This document shows positions 20,160-30,286 of a stretch of DNA of 64,000 nucleotides, in pieces (the first letter of the stretch is position 1; each line of letters begins with the position of its first letter). The stretch comes from Streptomyces sp. NRRL S-37 (GTDB taxonomy: Bacteria; Actinomycetota; Actinomycetes; Streptomycetales; Streptomycetaceae), in NCBI RefSeq assembly GCF_000721605.1, contig NZ_JOIZ01000007.1, positions 124,001-188,000 on the forward strand, written 5' to 3'. The notes below the pieces were generated by a model. That model was not told the DNA's origin. It searched no databases and worked only from the letters and a program-made list of their open reading frames with translations. Made by a program: the position numbers and the translations under genes.

Positions 20160-22153
20160 CCACGACCACCCTCGCCGTCCTCGTCCCCCTCCTTCCGTTC
20201 CTCGGCGCGCTCGCCGGGCTGCTCCTGGGCCGCACCGCCCCCGGCTTCGTCCGCCCGCTCGCCGTCCTGCCGACGCTCGCCTCCCTCGCCCTGGCCGCCA
20301 CGGTCGCCTGGCGACAGGGCGGAGGCCAGGCCGTCGACGCCGCGACCGAACTCACCCCCACCGGCTCGGTCCCGATCGAACTCGCCCTGCACATCGACGG
20401 CTTCGCCGCACTGACCGCCGTCCTGGTCACCGTCGTCGCCGGCTGCGTGCAGATCTACTCCACGGGCTACCTGCGCGACGACCCGCGCTACCCCTCCTAC
20501 GCCGCTCTCGTCTCCCTGTTCACCTCCGCGATGCTCCTGGTCGTCTACTCCGGCGACCTGATGGTCCTGCTGGTCGGCTGGGAAGTCATGGGCATCTGCT
20601 CCTACTTCCTCGTCGGCCACTACTGGGAGACCCCCGAGGCACGCGCCGCCTCCCTCAAGGCCTTCCTGGTCACCAAGCTCGGCGACATCCCCTTCCTCAT
20701 CGGCCTGTTCGCCGTCGCCACCGAAGCCGGGTCCTTCCGCATCACCCGCGTCCTCGGCGCCGTCGCGGACGGCGGCATCGAACACCCCACGCTGATCGCC
20801 CTGCTGCTCCTGGCGGGCGTGGCCGGCAAGTCGGCGCAGTTCCCGCTGCACACCTGGCTCCCCGACGCGATGGCGGGCCCGACCCCCGTCTCCGCGCTGA
20901 TCCACGCCGCGACCATGGTCGCCGCCGGCGTCTACTTCATCGCCCGTCTCCTCCCGCTCTTCGAGGCCTCACAGGCCGCGATGACCGTCCTCGCCGTCAT
21001 GGCCGCCGTGACCATGGCCGGCTCGGCGCTCGCCGCGCTCGCCCAGGACGACATCAAACGCGTCCTCGCCTACTCGACCATCGGCCAGCTCGGCTACATG
21101 ACCGGCGCCCTCGCCGTCGCCGACCGCGGCGCCGCCGTCTTCCACCTCCTGTCCCACGGCGCCTTCAAGGCGCTGCTGTTCCTCGCGGCCGGCGTGATCA
21201 TCCACGCCGCCGGCACCAACTCACTGGCCGCCATGTCCCGCATGGGCCACCTGCGTGACCGGGTCCCCGACGCCTACTGGACGATGACCGTGGCGCTCCT
21301 CGCCCTCGCCGCGATCCCGCCGTTCAGCGGCTTCTTCTCCAAGGAGGCCGTCCTCGGAGCCGCCGAACACGTCGTCACCGGTCACACCGAGCACGCCCCC
21401 GCCGCGGCGGGCTGGATCGTCCTCCTCGCCGGCCTCGTCACCGCCCTGCTCACCGCCGCGTACGCGATGCGGCTGTGGCTGCTGGCCTTCCGCGGGTACG
21501 GAACCGAGGCGCCCGACCACGGCAGGCAGCCGCTGACGATGACCACGGTGCTGTGGGTGCTCGCCGTACCGTCCCTCGCGCTCGGCGGGTTCGCCTTCCG
21601 CGTACTGCCCGACTGGTTCGACGGCCACGACCTGGCCCCGACGCTCACCACCTCCGTGCTCGGCACGGGCGTGGCGCTGGGCGGCGGCATCATCACCTAC
21701 GCCACCTGGCGGCACACCACCGCGCACGCCGCCGCCCGCGTCCCCCTCGGCGCCGTGGCCGCCCACCCCGAGGGCGACGCCGGACGGGTCGAGGCGGAGG
21801 CCATCGCCACCCACGAACCGGCCTACGGAGACATCGCGTACGCGCCCGACCCGTCGGACCCCGGACGGCTGCTGCTCGGCCCGCTGCACCGCCACGCGGC
21901 CGCCGGCTTCCACCTGGACGCCGTGTACACGACCCTCTTCGTCCGCCCGGTCCGGGCCGGCGCGAGCCTCGTCCGGTTCCTCGACCGCGAGGTCGTCGAG
22001 ACCTACGTACGCGGCGCGGGCACGCTGCCCCGCTGGCTCGGCGCCGCCGTGCGACGGGCCCAGACGGGCAATCTGCAGACCTATGTGAGCGCGTTGCTCG
22101 CCGGCACCGTCGTCCTCGCGGTCGCCGCCGTCCTCGTCGCCACGGGAGCGTGA
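20156..22153 (+). CDS. nuoL: complex I subunit L, antiporter-like (Nuo2)
   Basis: 665-residue antiporter-like subunit with about 16 spans. Key proton-path residues are visible: Glu in [20 protein letters not shown], Lys in [20 protein letters not shown], and the broken helix with [33 protein letters not shown] is the family signature. The amphipathic lateral-helix region follows with a linker of about 60 hydrophilic residues. Fits a full-length NuoL, so the distal pumping arm appears complete. Confidence 0.93.
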   Translation: MTTTTLAVLVPLLPFLGALAGLLLGRTAPGFVRPLAVLPTLASLALAATVAWRQGGGQAVDAATELTPTGSVPIELALHIDGFAALTAVLVTVVAGCVQIYSTGYLRDDPRYPSYAALVSLFTSAMLLVVYSGDLMVLLVGWEVMGICSYFLVGHYWETPEARAASLKAFLVTKLGDIPFLIGLFAVATEAGSFRITRVLGAVADGGIEHPTLIALLLLAGVAGKSAQFPLHTWLPDAMAGPTPVSALIHAATMVAAGVYFIARLLPLFEASQAAMTVLAVMAAVTMAGSALAALAQDDIKRVLAYSTIGQLGYMTGALAVADRGAAVFHLLSHGAFKALLFLAAGVIIHAAGTNSLAAMSRMGHLRDRVPDAYWTMTVALLALAAIPPFSGFFSKEAVLGAAEHVVTGHTEHAPAAAGWIVLLAGLVTALLTAAYAMRLWLLAFRGYGTEAPDHGRQPLTMTTVLWVLAVPSLALGGFAFRVLPDWFDGHDLAPTLTTSVLGTGVALGGGIITYATWRHTTAHAAARVPLGAVAAHPEGDAGRVEAEAIATHEPAYGDIAYAPDPSDPGRLLLGPLHRHAAAGFHLDAVYTTLFVRPVRAGASLVRFLDREVVETYVRGAGTLPRWLGAAVRRAQTGNLQTYVSALLAGTVVLAVAAVLVATGA

Positions 22154-22159
22154 GCAGGC

Positions 22160-23734
22160 GTGATCGATATCAACGAGTCCGTGATGCAGTTCCTTCTGGC
22201 GTTCCTCGTCGCCGGCCCGCTCCTCGGCGCCGCCGCCGCCCTTCTGCCGGCCCCGCCCGGACTGAAGGGGAAGTCACCCGACCAGGCGGTGCTCCGTCAC
22301 GGCGTGACCGTCACCGGCGCGATCCTCATCGCGGCGATCGTCCTCGCGCTCGGCTTCGACCACGACCATCCGTCGAGGATGCAGGCCACGACCGACATCA
22401 GCTGGATTCCCGCACTGGACGTGCGCATCCACCTCGGCACCGACGGCATCTCCCTCCCCCTTCTGGTCCTGACCGCGCTGCTGACCTTCCTCTGCGCGCT
22501 CCACGCGTACTTCAAGCCGCCCACGGGCCCGTCCCCGAAGGCCTTCGTCGCCCTGCTGCTCGTCCTCGAGTCCGGCACCCTCGCGACCTTCGCCGTCCTC
22601 GACCTGATCCTCTTCTTCCTCGCCTTCGAGACGGTCCTCATCCCGATGTACTTCCTCATCGCCCGCTGGGGCGGCGAGGGCCGGGCCGAGGCCGCCTGGA
22701 GGTTCATCCTCTACACGCTGCTCGGCTCCGTGGTCATGCTGCTCGGCCTGCTCCTGATCGGAATCAAGGCGGGCACCTTCGACATGGTGGCACTCGCCAC
22801 TGACAACGGCCGGTCCCTGACCACATCCGTGCAGGTCATCGCCGTACTGGCGATCGGGATCGGGCTCGCGGTGAAGACCCCGATGTGGCCGCTGCACAGC
22901 TGGCTGCCCGACGCCCACACCGCCGCGCCGACCGTCGGCTCGGTCCTGCTGGCCGGTGTCCTGCTGAAGATGGGCACGTACGGGTTCGTGCGGATCCTGC
23001 TGCCCGCCGCGCCGGACGGCTTCCGCACCTTCGCGCCGTACCTCGCCGCGTTCGCCGTCGTCGGCGTCATCTACGGATCCCTCGCCTGCCTGGCCCTCGC
23101 CAAACGGGGCGCGAAGGGCGACCTCAAACGCCTCATCGCCTACTCCTCCGTCGGCCACATGGGCTTCGTCCTCCTCGGCATCGCGACCATGACCCCGACC
23201 GGCGTCAACGGCGCCCTGTTCGCCAACATCGCCCACGGCCTCATCACCGGCCTGCTCTTCTTCCTGGTCGGCGCCCTCAAGGACCGCACCGGCAGCACCG
23301 ACCTCGACACCCTCGCGCAGGAGACCGGCGCCGCCCTCTACGGCAAGGCCCCGCGCCTCGGCGGCCTGCTCGCCTTCGCCGCCGTCGCCTCCCTCGGCCT
23401 GCCCGGCCTCGCCGGATTCTGGGGCGAGATGCTCGCCCTCTTCGGCGCCTTCGACCCCGCCGAAGGCCTCAGCCGCCCCGCCTTCCTCACCTTCATGGCC
23501 ATCGGCGCCTTCGGCACCCTGCTGACGGCCGCGTACCTGCTGGTCGTGGTCCGCAGGGTCTGCATGGGCGCCGCGCCCCAGGACGCCCCGGAACTCACCG
23601 ACGTGCGCTCCTACGAGTTCGCGGCCTGGACCCCACTCGTCGTCCTCACCGTCGTCGCCGGCCTCTGGCCGGGGGCCCTCCTCGGCCTGACCGACCCGGC
23701 CGTGCAGCAGCTCCTCGCAGGAGGCACCCGATGA
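22160..23734 (+). CDS. nuoM: complex I subunit M, antiporter-like (Nuo2)
   Basis: 524 residues, about 14 spans. Conserved residues are in FFLAFETVLIPMYFLIARWG (Glu), GLAVKTPMWPLHSWLPDAHT (Lys) and GSVLLAGVLLKMGTYGFVR (second Lys). GTG start with GAGCAGG upstream, 6 bp after nuoL. The last codons overlap nuoN in ATGA, after AGGAGGC. Confidence 0.93.
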   Translation: MIDINESVMQFLLAFLVAGPLLGAAAALLPAPPGLKGKSPDQAVLRHGVTVTGAILIAAIVLALGFDHDHPSRMQATTDISWIPALDVRIHLGTDGISLPLLVLTALLTFLCALHAYFKPPTGPSPKAFVALLLVLESGTLATFAVLDLILFFLAFETVLIPMYFLIARWGGEGRAEAAWRFILYTLLGSVVMLLGLLLIGIKAGTFDMVALATDNGRSLTTSVQVIAVLAIGIGLAVKTPMWPLHSWLPDAHTAAPTVGSVLLAGVLLKMGTYGFVRILLPAAPDGFRTFAPYLAAFAVVGVIYGSLACLALAKRGAKGDLKRLIAYSSVGHMGFVLLGIATMTPTGVNGALFANIAHGLITGLLFFLVGALKDRTGSTDLDTLAQETGAALYGKAPRLGGLLAFAAVASLGLPGLAGFWGEMLALFGAFDPAEGLSRPAFLTFMAIGAFGTLLTAAYLLVVVRRVCMGAAPQDAPELTDVRSYEFAAWTPLVVLTVVAGLWPGALLGLTDPAVQQLLAGGTR

Positions 23735-25230
23735 GCTCCCTCGTCCAGTCCGTCGACTGGCTGGCCATCGCGCCGCCCACCATCACGGCGGTCGTCGGAC
23801 TCGTCGTCCTCGTCGCCGACCTGTTCGCCGACGAGAGGCGGAAACCGCTCCTCGGCTGGCTCTCGGTGGCCGGACTCGCCGCCGCCACCCTCATGCTGCT
23901 GCCCCTCCTCGACGCCGACCGCGGCACCTTCTGCCTGGTCGGCGACGAAGGCGTGTGCAGCTACACCGCGGACCGTTTCACCCTCGTCATCCAGTTCCTG
24001 GTCCTCGGTGGCGCCCTCCTGACCGCCCTCCTGTCCGTCACCGCCCTGAAGGACGAGGGCAAACGGCTCCCCGAGGGCGAGTACTGGTTCCTGTTCCTCT
24101 CCTCCGCGGCCGGCGCCGCCCTCCTGCCCGCCTCCCGCGACCTCGCGACCCTCGTCGTCGCCCTGGAGGTCGCCTCCCTGCCCGCCTTCGCCCTGGTCGG
24201 CCTCAGGCACGGCGACCGGAAGTCCTCCGAAGCGGCCCTGAAGTTCTTCCTGTCCTCCGTCACCGCCACCGCCGTCAGCCTGCTGGGCATCAGCTTCGTC
24301 TACGCCGCCACCGGGACCCTCCACCTCACCCTGGTCGCCGAACGCGTCCAGGATGTCGACGGACAGCTCCACACCCTCACCCAGGCTGGCGTCGTCCTCA
24401 CCCTCGTCGGCTTCGCCTTCAAGACCGCCGCCGTCCCCTTCCACTTCTGGGTCCCCGACACCTATGTGGGCGCCCCCCTGCCGATCGCCGCCTACCTGTC
24501 GGTCATCGGCAAAGCGGTCGGCTTCTCCGGCCTGATCCTCGTCACCGTCGTCGCCCTCCCCTCGTACGCCGACGTCTGGGGCCCGGCCCTCGCCGCGCTG
24601 GCCGCCCTCACCATGACCGTCGGCAACGTGGGCGCCCTCAGACAGCAGGCCACGCGCGCGTACAGCGCGGTACGCCTCCTCGCCTGGTCGTCCGTCGGCC
24701 AGGCCGGCTACCTCCTGGTGCCGATCGCCGCCGCCGCGTACTCCGGCGACCCCGAGAAGTCGATCGGCTCCACCGTCGCCTACGCCCTCATGTACGGCGC
24801 CGTGAACCTGGGCGCGTTCGCCGTGGCCGCCCTCGTCGGCCGCGCGCACCGCTTCAACCGCGTCGCCGACTACCGCGGCCTCCACGCCTCCAACCCCCTC
24901 ACCGCGCTCCTCCTGGCCTTCTTCCTGCTCTGCCTCGCCGGACTCCCGCCGGGCATCATCGGCCTCTTCGCCAAGGTCACCGTGTTCTCCGCGGCCGTCG
25001 ACGCCGGACTGGGCTGGCTCGCCGTCGTCATGGCCGTCAACGTCGTCATCGCGCTGGTCTACTACCTCCAGTGGACGGCCCTGCTGTTCCGCGCCCCCGA
25101 GGGCGAACCGGTCGAGCACCGGCTCCCCGTCCCCCTCACCGCCGCCCTCGCCCTGACCGGCGTCCTTGGCGTCGCCCTGTCCGGCGCACCCCAGCTGGTC
25201 CTGCGCTTCACCGGCACCGGACTCTTCTGA
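23731..25230 (+). CDS. nuoN: complex I subunit N, antiporter-like (Nuo2)
   Basis: 499 residues, about 14 spans; last gene of the operon. VALEVASLPAFALVGLRHGD (Glu) and GFAFKTAAVPFHFWVPDTYV (Lys) match the antiporter core, and YLSVIGKAVGFSG carries the broken-helix Lys. ATG start overlapping nuoM. About 230 bp follow before htpX, and I see no strong terminator in it. Confidence 0.93.
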   Translation: MSSLVQSVDWLAIAPPTITAVVGLVVLVADLFADERRKPLLGWLSVAGLAAATLMLLPLLDADRGTFCLVGDEGVCSYTADRFTLVIQFLVLGGALLTALLSVTALKDEGKRLPEGEYWFLFLSSAAGAALLPASRDLATLVVALEVASLPAFALVGLRHGDRKSSEAALKFFLSSVTATAVSLLGISFVYAATGTLHLTLVAERVQDVDGQLHTLTQAGVVLTLVGFAFKTAAVPFHFWVPDTYVGAPLPIAAYLSVIGKAVGFSGLILVTVVALPSYADVWGPALAALAALTMTVGNVGALRQQATRAYSAVRLLAWSSVGQAGYLLVPIAAAAYSGDPEKSIGSTVAYALMYGAVNLGAFAVAALVGRAHRFNRVADYRGLHASNPLTALLLAFFLLCLAGLPPGIIGLFAKVTVFSAAVDAGLGWLAVVMAVNVVIALVYYLQWTALLFRAPEGEPVEHRLPVPLTAALALTGVLGVALSGAPQLVLRFTGTGLF

Positions 25231-25322
25231 GGAACCGCCCCTTCGGGCACGCGCGCGTGCCACCCGGCACGCTCCGGACCGCCGTCACCCGGACGGTTGA
25301 CACGCGCCACCGCGCGCACAAG

Positions 25323-25348
25323 GGAACTAGTGCCCTTCGCCTGGCGTT
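25323..25348 (+). promoter_or_regulatory. sigma-R-like promoter upstream of htpX
   Basis: GGAAC at 25323-25327, exactly 18 bp, then GTT at 25346-25348. The consensus known for the thiol-stress factor sigma-R of Streptomyces is GGAAT-N18-GTT. It would give a leader of about 100 nt before the GTG at 25463. Short motif, so chance occurrence is possible; the position directly upstream of a stress protease supports it. Confidence 0.45.
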
Positions 25349-25462
25349 GACCGGTACGGGAGGGTCCACTGGACGTGACACCGCGAGACCAGTGGGCAGC
25401 GCAGGTCAGAAGGAAGATCAGCAAGCAAGGGTCCCCCTGCCGCACGACTTGGAGGGCGCACC

Positions 25463-26326
25463 GTGCACCGCCGGCACAACGGGCTCAGGACAGCGGTCCT
25501 CCTCGGGGGACTGTCCGCACTCATCATCGTCATCGGCGGCTTCTTCGGCCGCACGGGGCTCGTCGTCGCCGTCCTGATCGCGCTGGGCACCAACGCGTAC
25601 GCGTACTGGAACAGCGACAAGCTGGCCCTGCGCGCGATGCGCGCCCGCCCGGTGAGCGAGTTCGAGGCCCCGGGGCTGTACCGCATGGTCCGCGACCTCT
25701 CCACCCAGGCCCGCCAGCCCATGCCGCGCCTGTACATCTCCCCGACCGAGGCCCCCAACGCCTTCGCCACCGGCCGCAACCCGCGCAACGCGGCCGTGTG
25801 CTGCACCGAAGGCATCCTGCGCCTGCTCGACGAGCGGGAGCTGCGCGGCGTCATCGGCCACGAGCTCAGCCACGTCTACAACCGTGACATCCTGATCTCC
25901 TCGGTCGCCGGAGCCCTCGCCTCCGTGATCATGTTCCTGGTCAACTTCGCCTGGCTGATCCCGATCGGCCGCTCGGACGACGACGACGGCCCCGGCCTCC
26001 TCGGCATGCTGCTGATCATGATCCTCGGCCCGCTCGCCGCATCCCTCATCCAGCTGGCCATCAGCCGCTCCCGGGAGTACGAGGCCGACGCCTCCGGCGC
26101 CCAGCTCACCGGCGATCCCCTCGCCCTCGCCGGCGCCCTGCGCAAACTGGAACACGGCACCAGACAACTCCCCCTGCCCCCCGAGCCCCGCATCGAGACG
26201 GCCAGCCACATGATGATCGCCAACCCGTTCCGCCCGGGCCAGGGGCTCTCGAAAATGTTCTCCACCCATCCGCCGATGGCGGAACGCATCGCCCGGCTCG
26301 AGAAGATGGCAGGTCACCACCAGTGA
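25463..26326 (+). CDS. htpX: M48 family zinc metalloprotease, HtpX-like
   Basis: 287 residues. Two N-terminal spans ([37 protein letters not shown]) are followed by the zinc site [14 protein letters not shown] (HExxH), a second hydrophobic hairpin, and [20 protein letters not shown] supplying the third ligand Glu. Cytosolic-facing membrane protease expected to degrade misfolded membrane proteins. GTG start preceded by TTGGAGGG. Overlaps the YccF gene by 4 bp, so the two are co-translated. Confidence 0.92.
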   Translation: MHRRHNGLRTAVLLGGLSALIIVIGGFFGRTGLVVAVLIALGTNAYAYWNSDKLALRAMRARPVSEFEAPGLYRMVRDLSTQARQPMPRLYISPTEAPNAFATGRNPRNAAVCCTEGILRLLDERELRGVIGHELSHVYNRDILISSVAGALASVIMFLVNFAWLIPIGRSDDDDGPGLLGMLLIMILGPLAASLIQLAISRSREYEADASGAQLTGDPLALAGALRKLEHGTRQLPLPPEPRIETASHMMIANPFRPGQGLSKMFSTHPPMAERIARLEKMAGHHQ

Positions 26327-26718
26327 AGACCATCCTGAATCTCATATGGCTCGTCCTCAGCGGCTTCTGGCTGTTCCTCGGCTACCTGCTGGCGGGCCTG
26401 CTGCTGTGCGTCACCGTCATCGGCATCCCCTTCGGCGTCGCGGCCTTCCGCATCGGTGTCTACGCCCTGTGGCCCTTCGGGTACACGACGGTCGAACGCC
26501 GGGACGCGGGAGCCCCGTCCTTCCTCGTCAACGTGGTGTGGCTGATCCTGGCGGGCTGGTGGCTGGCGCTCGGCCACATCCTCACCGGCATCGCCCTGTG
26601 CGTGACGATCATCGGAATCCCGCTCGGCATCGCCAACTTCAAGCTGATCCCGGTCTCACTGTTCCCGCTGGGCCGCGAGATCGTGCGGACGGACCGGTCG
26701 TTCACACAGCGCGGGTGA
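26323..26718 (+). CDS. YccF domain inner-membrane protein
   Basis: 131 residues built from two copies of the YccF repeat: [20 protein letters not shown] with LWPFGYTTV, and [20 protein letters not shown] with LFPLGREIV. Four hydrophobic segments. Function of the family is unknown. It begins inside the 3' end of htpX (GTGA), suggesting a shared envelope-stress role. Confidence 0.88.
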   Translation: MKTILNLIWLVLSGFWLFLGYLLAGLLLCVTVIGIPFGVAAFRIGVYALWPFGYTTVERRDAGAPSFLVNVVWLILAGWWLALGHILTGIALCVTIIGIPLGIANFKLIPVSLFPLGREIVRTDRSFTQRG

Positions 26719-26825
26719 GACGGGAGGCGCTCTCGTCGGTCGCGTCATGACCCGGGCGTCGTCCACAGGCCGGAGGTTGTCCACAGGCCCGAGCGGATGT
26801 CAGTGGCGGACCACATCATGAACAC

Positions 26826-27398
26826 ATGACCGAGCACGAGCAGTTGCTGACACAGGTGGCGGACAAGGCCCGCAACACCCGCCCATGGGGCTGGCCTTCC
26901 CTCCCCGAGCCCATCGAAGCGGCCACCCTGGCACGCGCCGAGGCCACACTGGGCTTCACCCTGCCCCCGCTGCTCGCCGAGCTCTATCTGCGGATAGCGG
27001 ACGGCGGATTCGGCCCCGAGTACGGACTGCTGCCCCTGCTGGACAGCGCGCCCTCCGGTGAACCCGCCGCCGTGGCCCAGTACCTCGCCCATCGCGAGAG
27101 CGGCCGCGAGGACCCCGACTGGCCCTGGCCCGAGGGAGTGTTGCCCATATCCCACTGGGGCTGCGGCATGTACGCCTGTGTGGACTGCCGCTCGCCCCGG
27201 GCCACCGTCCTCCTCTTCGAACCCAACCCGGGCGACCCCGACCACGCCTGGTTCCTCGACGCGCCCGGCCTCGCGGACTGGCTCAGCTCCTGGGTCCGGG
27301 GCACGGGCTGGTACGAGGAGGAGAACGAGGGGACGGACCTGACCCCCTGGACCGGCTCCGCGGGCCGCGGGACGCCGACGCCGGCGCCGACGTCCTGA
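26826..27398 (+). CDS. SMI1/KNR4 (SUKH) domain protein
   Basis: 190 residues. The SUKH-type core is seen in SLPEPIEAATLARAEATLGF then TLPPLLAELYLRIADGGFGP, then WPEGVLPISHWGCGMYACVD and DPDHAWFLDAPGLADWLSSW. SUKH proteins are often immunity proteins to contact-dependent or RHS toxins, but no toxin gene is adjacent here, so this may be a housekeeping member. The ATG at 26826 lies 6 nt after another in-frame-independent ATG; no strong ribosome site. Confidence 0.75.
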   Translation: MTEHEQLLTQVADKARNTRPWGWPSLPEPIEAATLARAEATLGFTLPPLLAELYLRIADGGFGPEYGLLPLLDSAPSGEPAAVAQYLAHRESGREDPDWPWPEGVLPISHWGCGMYACVDCRSPRATVLLFEPNPGDPDHAWFLDAPGLADWLSSWVRGTGWYEEENEGTDLTPWTGSAGRGTPTPAPTS

Positions 27399-27520
27399 CC
27401 GGGATTCGCGAAGACCGCCGCGGCACCCTGGAAAACATCCCGGACCCCAAGGCCCGAAAGGGCCAGGCACACCCGGGAAACCCGCCGCACCTGCGAACAC
27501 GACCCACCTCGCACCCGGAA

Positions 27521-27600
27521 CCCGCCACGGCCACCGGCCACTCGCCCCGGCCGCTGGTTGCCCGCCACGGCCACCGGCCACTCGCCCCGGCCGCTGGTTG
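27521..27600. repeat. perfect 40-bp tandem duplication
   Basis: Bases 27521-27560 and 27561-27600 are identical, and part of the unit (CCGCCACGGCCACCGGC) recurs at about 27608. It lies in the 226-bp convergent gap between the SUKH gene and the permease gene. Confidence 0.9.
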
Positions 27601-27624
27601 CCCGCTACCCGCCACGGCCACCGG

Positions 27625-28881
27625 CTACCGGCTGCCGCCCACCCCGGCCTCCCGCCGCACTCCGTAGGCCGCCATCCCCGCCACCAGCACCCCCGCACCG
27701 CCGGCCACCGAAACCCACGGCAGCGAGAACGCCAGCACCAGGCACCCGGCGAGCCCCACGGCCGGCACCACCCGCGCCGCCGGCCGTGGACCGAGTGTCC
27801 AGGCCGACGCGTTGGCCACCGCGTAGTACGTCAGCACACCGAAGGAGGAGAACCCGATCGCACCCCGCACATCCACCGTGGCGGCCAGGACGGCGACCAC
27901 CGCGCCCACGGCCAGCTCCGCCCGGTGCGGCACCTGGAAGCGAGGGTGCACGGCGGCGAGGGCACCCGGCAGATGCCGGTCCCGGGCCATGGCCAGTGTC
28001 GTCCGTGAGATCCCCAGGATCAGGGCGAGCAGTGAGCCCAGCGCGGCCACCGCCGCTCCCACCCGCACCACCGGCACCAGCCCGGGAACACCGGCGGCCC
28101 GCACCGCGTCGGCGAGCGGCGCGGTGGCGTCGCCCAGCCCCTTCGGCCCCAGAACCGAGAGGACGGCCACAGCGACGGCCGCGTACACGGCCAGCGCGAT
28201 ACCCAGGGCCAGCGGGATCGCCCGGGGGATGGTGCGCGCCGGGTCCCGGACCTCCTCACCGAGGGTCGCGATACGGGCGTACCCGGCGAAGGCGAAGAAC
28301 AGCAGACCGGCCGCCTGCAGCACCCCGCCGGCACCGTCGGAGACCTTGATGTCCAGCCGCCCGGCTTCGGCTTCCCCCGACGTCAGGCACACCACCACCA
28401 CGGAAGCGAGGACAGCCAGGACCACACCCACGATCGCCCGCGTCAGCCACGCGGACTTCTGGACACCGCCGTAGTTCACCGCGGTCAGCGCCACCACGGC
28501 GGCCACCGCCACGGCGTGCGCCTGCCCCGGCCAGACGTACGCGCCCACGGTGAGGGCCATCGCCGCGCAGGAGGCCGTCTTCCCGACCACGAACGCCCAG
28601 CCCGCCAGGTAGCCCCAGAAGTCCCCGAGCCGCTCGCGCCCGTACACGTACGTGCCGCCCGAGGCCGGGTAGAGGGCGGCGAGGCGCGCCGACGACGTGG
28701 CGTTGCAGTAGGCGACCACGGCGGCGACCGCCAGCCCGAGGAGCAGCCCGGAACCGGCCGCGTGCGCGGCGGGCGCCAGGGCGGCGAAGATCCCGGCTCC
28801 CACCATCGAGCCCAGACCGATGACCACGGCATCGCCGACACCGAGTGTGCGCCGCAGCGCGGGACCGGACGTGTCTGTCAT
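27625..28881 (-). CDS. APC family amino acid permease
   Basis: 418 residues with about 12 spans. The APC signature GDAVVIGLGSMVGAGIFAAL is at the N terminus, and LFFAFAGYARIATLGEEVRD is the TM6-equivalent unwound helix with conserved Gly/Glu. LYPASGGTYVYGRERLGDFW is the cytosolic loop after TM2. Probably a proton-coupled amino acid importer; substrate not assignable. Single-gene unit, convergent to the SUKH gene and divergent from the GlsB gene. Confidence 0.88.
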   Translation of the reverse strand: MTDTSGPALRRTLGVGDAVVIGLGSMVGAGIFAALAPAAHAAGSGLLLGLAVAAVVAYCNATSSARLAALYPASGGTYVYGRERLGDFWGYLAGWAFVVGKTASCAAMALTVGAYVWPGQAHAVAVAAVVALTAVNYGGVQKSAWLTRAIVGVVLAVLASVVVVCLTSGEAEAGRLDIKVSDGAGGVLQAAGLLFFAFAGYARIATLGEEVRDPARTIPRAIPLALGIALAVYAAVAVAVLSVLGPKGLGDATAPLADAVRAAGVPGLVPVVRVGAAVAALGSLLALILGISRTTLAMARDRHLPGALAAVHPRFQVPHRAELAVGAVVAVLAATVDVRGAIGFSSFGVLTYYAVANASAWTLGPRPAARVVPAVGLAGCLVLAFSLPWVSVAGGAGVLVAGMAAYGVRREAGVGGSR

Positions 28882-28974
28882 GAGGCCGCACCCTACTGAT
28901 CACATGCAACCGGCATGTATACGCGCGGCGTCTTCCAAGGTGCGAGAACAGCGGGAAAGGGGCAGGTGTACAGC

Positions 28975-29241
28975 ATGACGATCATCAGCTGGATCATCCT
29001 GGGGCTGCTGGCCGGAGCCATAGCGAAGTTCCTGCTGCCCGGCCGTGACCCGGGCGGCCTCATCGGCACGACGCTGATCGGCGTCGCCGGCGCCTTCATC
29101 GGCGGCTGGGTATCGGCGCGTTGGCTCGACCACCCGATCACCAAGGACTTCTACGACGGCACCACCTGGGCCGCCGCGATCGGCGGCTCCCTGGTCCTCC
29201 TGATCGCCTACCGCATCCTGTTCGGCCACTCACGGAACTGA
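28975..29241 (+). CDS. GlsB/YeaQ/YmgE family stress-response membrane protein
   Basis: 88 residues with three hydrophobic segments. MTIISWIILGLLAGAIAKFL and PGRDPGGLIGTTLIGVAGAF are family signatures (transglycosylase-associated protein family). Start chosen at the ATG at 28975 rather than an ATG 60 bp upstream, because the family starts at the first span. Confidence 0.9.
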   Translation: MTIISWIILGLLAGAIAKFLLPGRDPGGLIGTTLIGVAGAFIGGWVSARWLDHPITKDFYDGTTWAAAIGGSLVLLIAYRILFGHSRN

Positions 29242-29370
29242 CCGGGCACCGCGCACCACGCCCCGAACCGCGGCCGGCAGGCGAGAAGGGCGGTCACCGC
29301 GCGGGTGCCCGCCCTTCCTCGTGCCCGTGCGGCGCGTGAACGCCACCGGCCCCGGCCCGGCCGACCGGAC

Positions 29371-29859
29371 CTACCGGTAGTTCACGAACTGCAGGGCGAA
29401 GTCGAAGTCCTTGCCCTTGAGCAGCGCGATGACGGTCTGCAGGTCGTCGCGGCTCTTGGAGCTGACCCGCAGCTCGTCGCCCTGCACCTGGGCCTTCACG
29501 CCCTTCGGGCCCTCATCGCGGATGATCTTCGCGACCTTCTTCGCGTTCTCCTGGGAGATGCCCTCCTCGATCGACGCGAAGATCTTGTATTCCTTGCCCG
29601 AGAGCTGGGGCTCACCCGCGTCCAGGGCCTTCAGGGAGATGCCCCGCTTGATCAGCTTGGACTGGAAGACGTCGAGGACGGCCTTCACCCGGTCCTCGGA
29701 GTTCGCCTCCATGAGGATCTTCTCCCCGGACCACGAGATCGAGGCCCCCACGCCCTTGAAGTCGTAGCGCTGCGAGATCTCCTTGGCGGTCTGGTTGAGG
29801 GCGTTGTCGACCTCCTGCCGCTCGACCTTCGAGACGATGTCGAAACTGGAGTCGGCCAT
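29371..29859 (-). CDS. YajQ family nucleotide-binding protein
   Basis: 162 residues covering the whole YajQ family length: [20 protein letters not shown], then [38 protein letters not shown], and [20 protein letters not shown]. Two ferredoxin-like domains; members bind nucleotides including cyclic di-GMP in some bacteria. ATG with CCACAGGA upstream. Monocistronic, just upstream of tRNA-Tyr on the other strand. Confidence 0.93.
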   Translation of the reverse strand: MADSSFDIVSKVERQEVDNALNQTAKEISQRYDFKGVGASISWSGEKILMEANSEDRVKAVLDVFQSKLIKRGISLKALDAGEPQLSGKEYKIFASIEEGISQENAKKVAKIIRDEGPKGVKAQVQGDELRVSSKSRDDLQTVIALLKGKDFDFALQFVNYR

Positions 29860-30095
29860 GTCCTGTGGCTCCTTGTATCGGGGTGCGTACCGGGCTGCGC
29901 ACCGGGTGCGTACCGGCGTACGTGAAGCGGCTCCCCGAGCCCGGCATCGGTCCCTGGCCGCATCCGGACCAGCCTAGTCACCCCCCGGCCTCCGGGTGGC
30001 GATCAATCGGGTGGCGAAGCACCCCTGTCCATCGGGTATTGTTTACGTCGTTGCCAGGGAGAACCGCCGAAAAGCGGTTCGACGGCAGCGACCCA

Positions 30096-30177
30096 GGCGG
30101 TGTGCCCGAGCGGCCAAAGGGAGCAGACTGTAAATCTGCCGGCTCAGCCTTCCCAGGTTCGAATCCTGGCGCCGCCA
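30096..30177 (+). tRNA. tRNA-Tyr (GTA anticodon)
   Basis: Class II tRNA with acceptor GGCGGTG pairing CGCCGCC, anticodon stem CAGA/TCTG with loop CTGTAAA (anticodon GTA at 30130-30132), a long variable arm and T arm with GGTTCGAATCC. The 3' CCA is not encoded. A strong terminator follows 12 bp downstream. Confidence 0.96.
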
Positions 30178-30189
30178 CACTGGGGAAGG

Positions 30190-30225
30190 CCCCCTCCGGA
30201 CTGCGGGAACGCAGTCCGGAGGGGG
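30190..30225 (+). terminator. terminator after tRNA-Tyr
   Basis: Perfect 16-bp inverted repeat (30190-30205 with 30210-30225) closed by a GGAA tetraloop and followed by TCTCTTCGT. Confidence 0.9.
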
Positions 30226-30286
30226 TCTCTTCGTGTCCGTGGGCGCGTGCTGTTCGCGGGAGGAGGCGCCGGGGCACACTGGCCCC

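Noticed and set aside
26826..27398. Immunity gene for a nearby toxin
   Set aside because: SUKH domain is present, but no toxin, RHS or secretion gene is within several kb, so no pairing can be supported.
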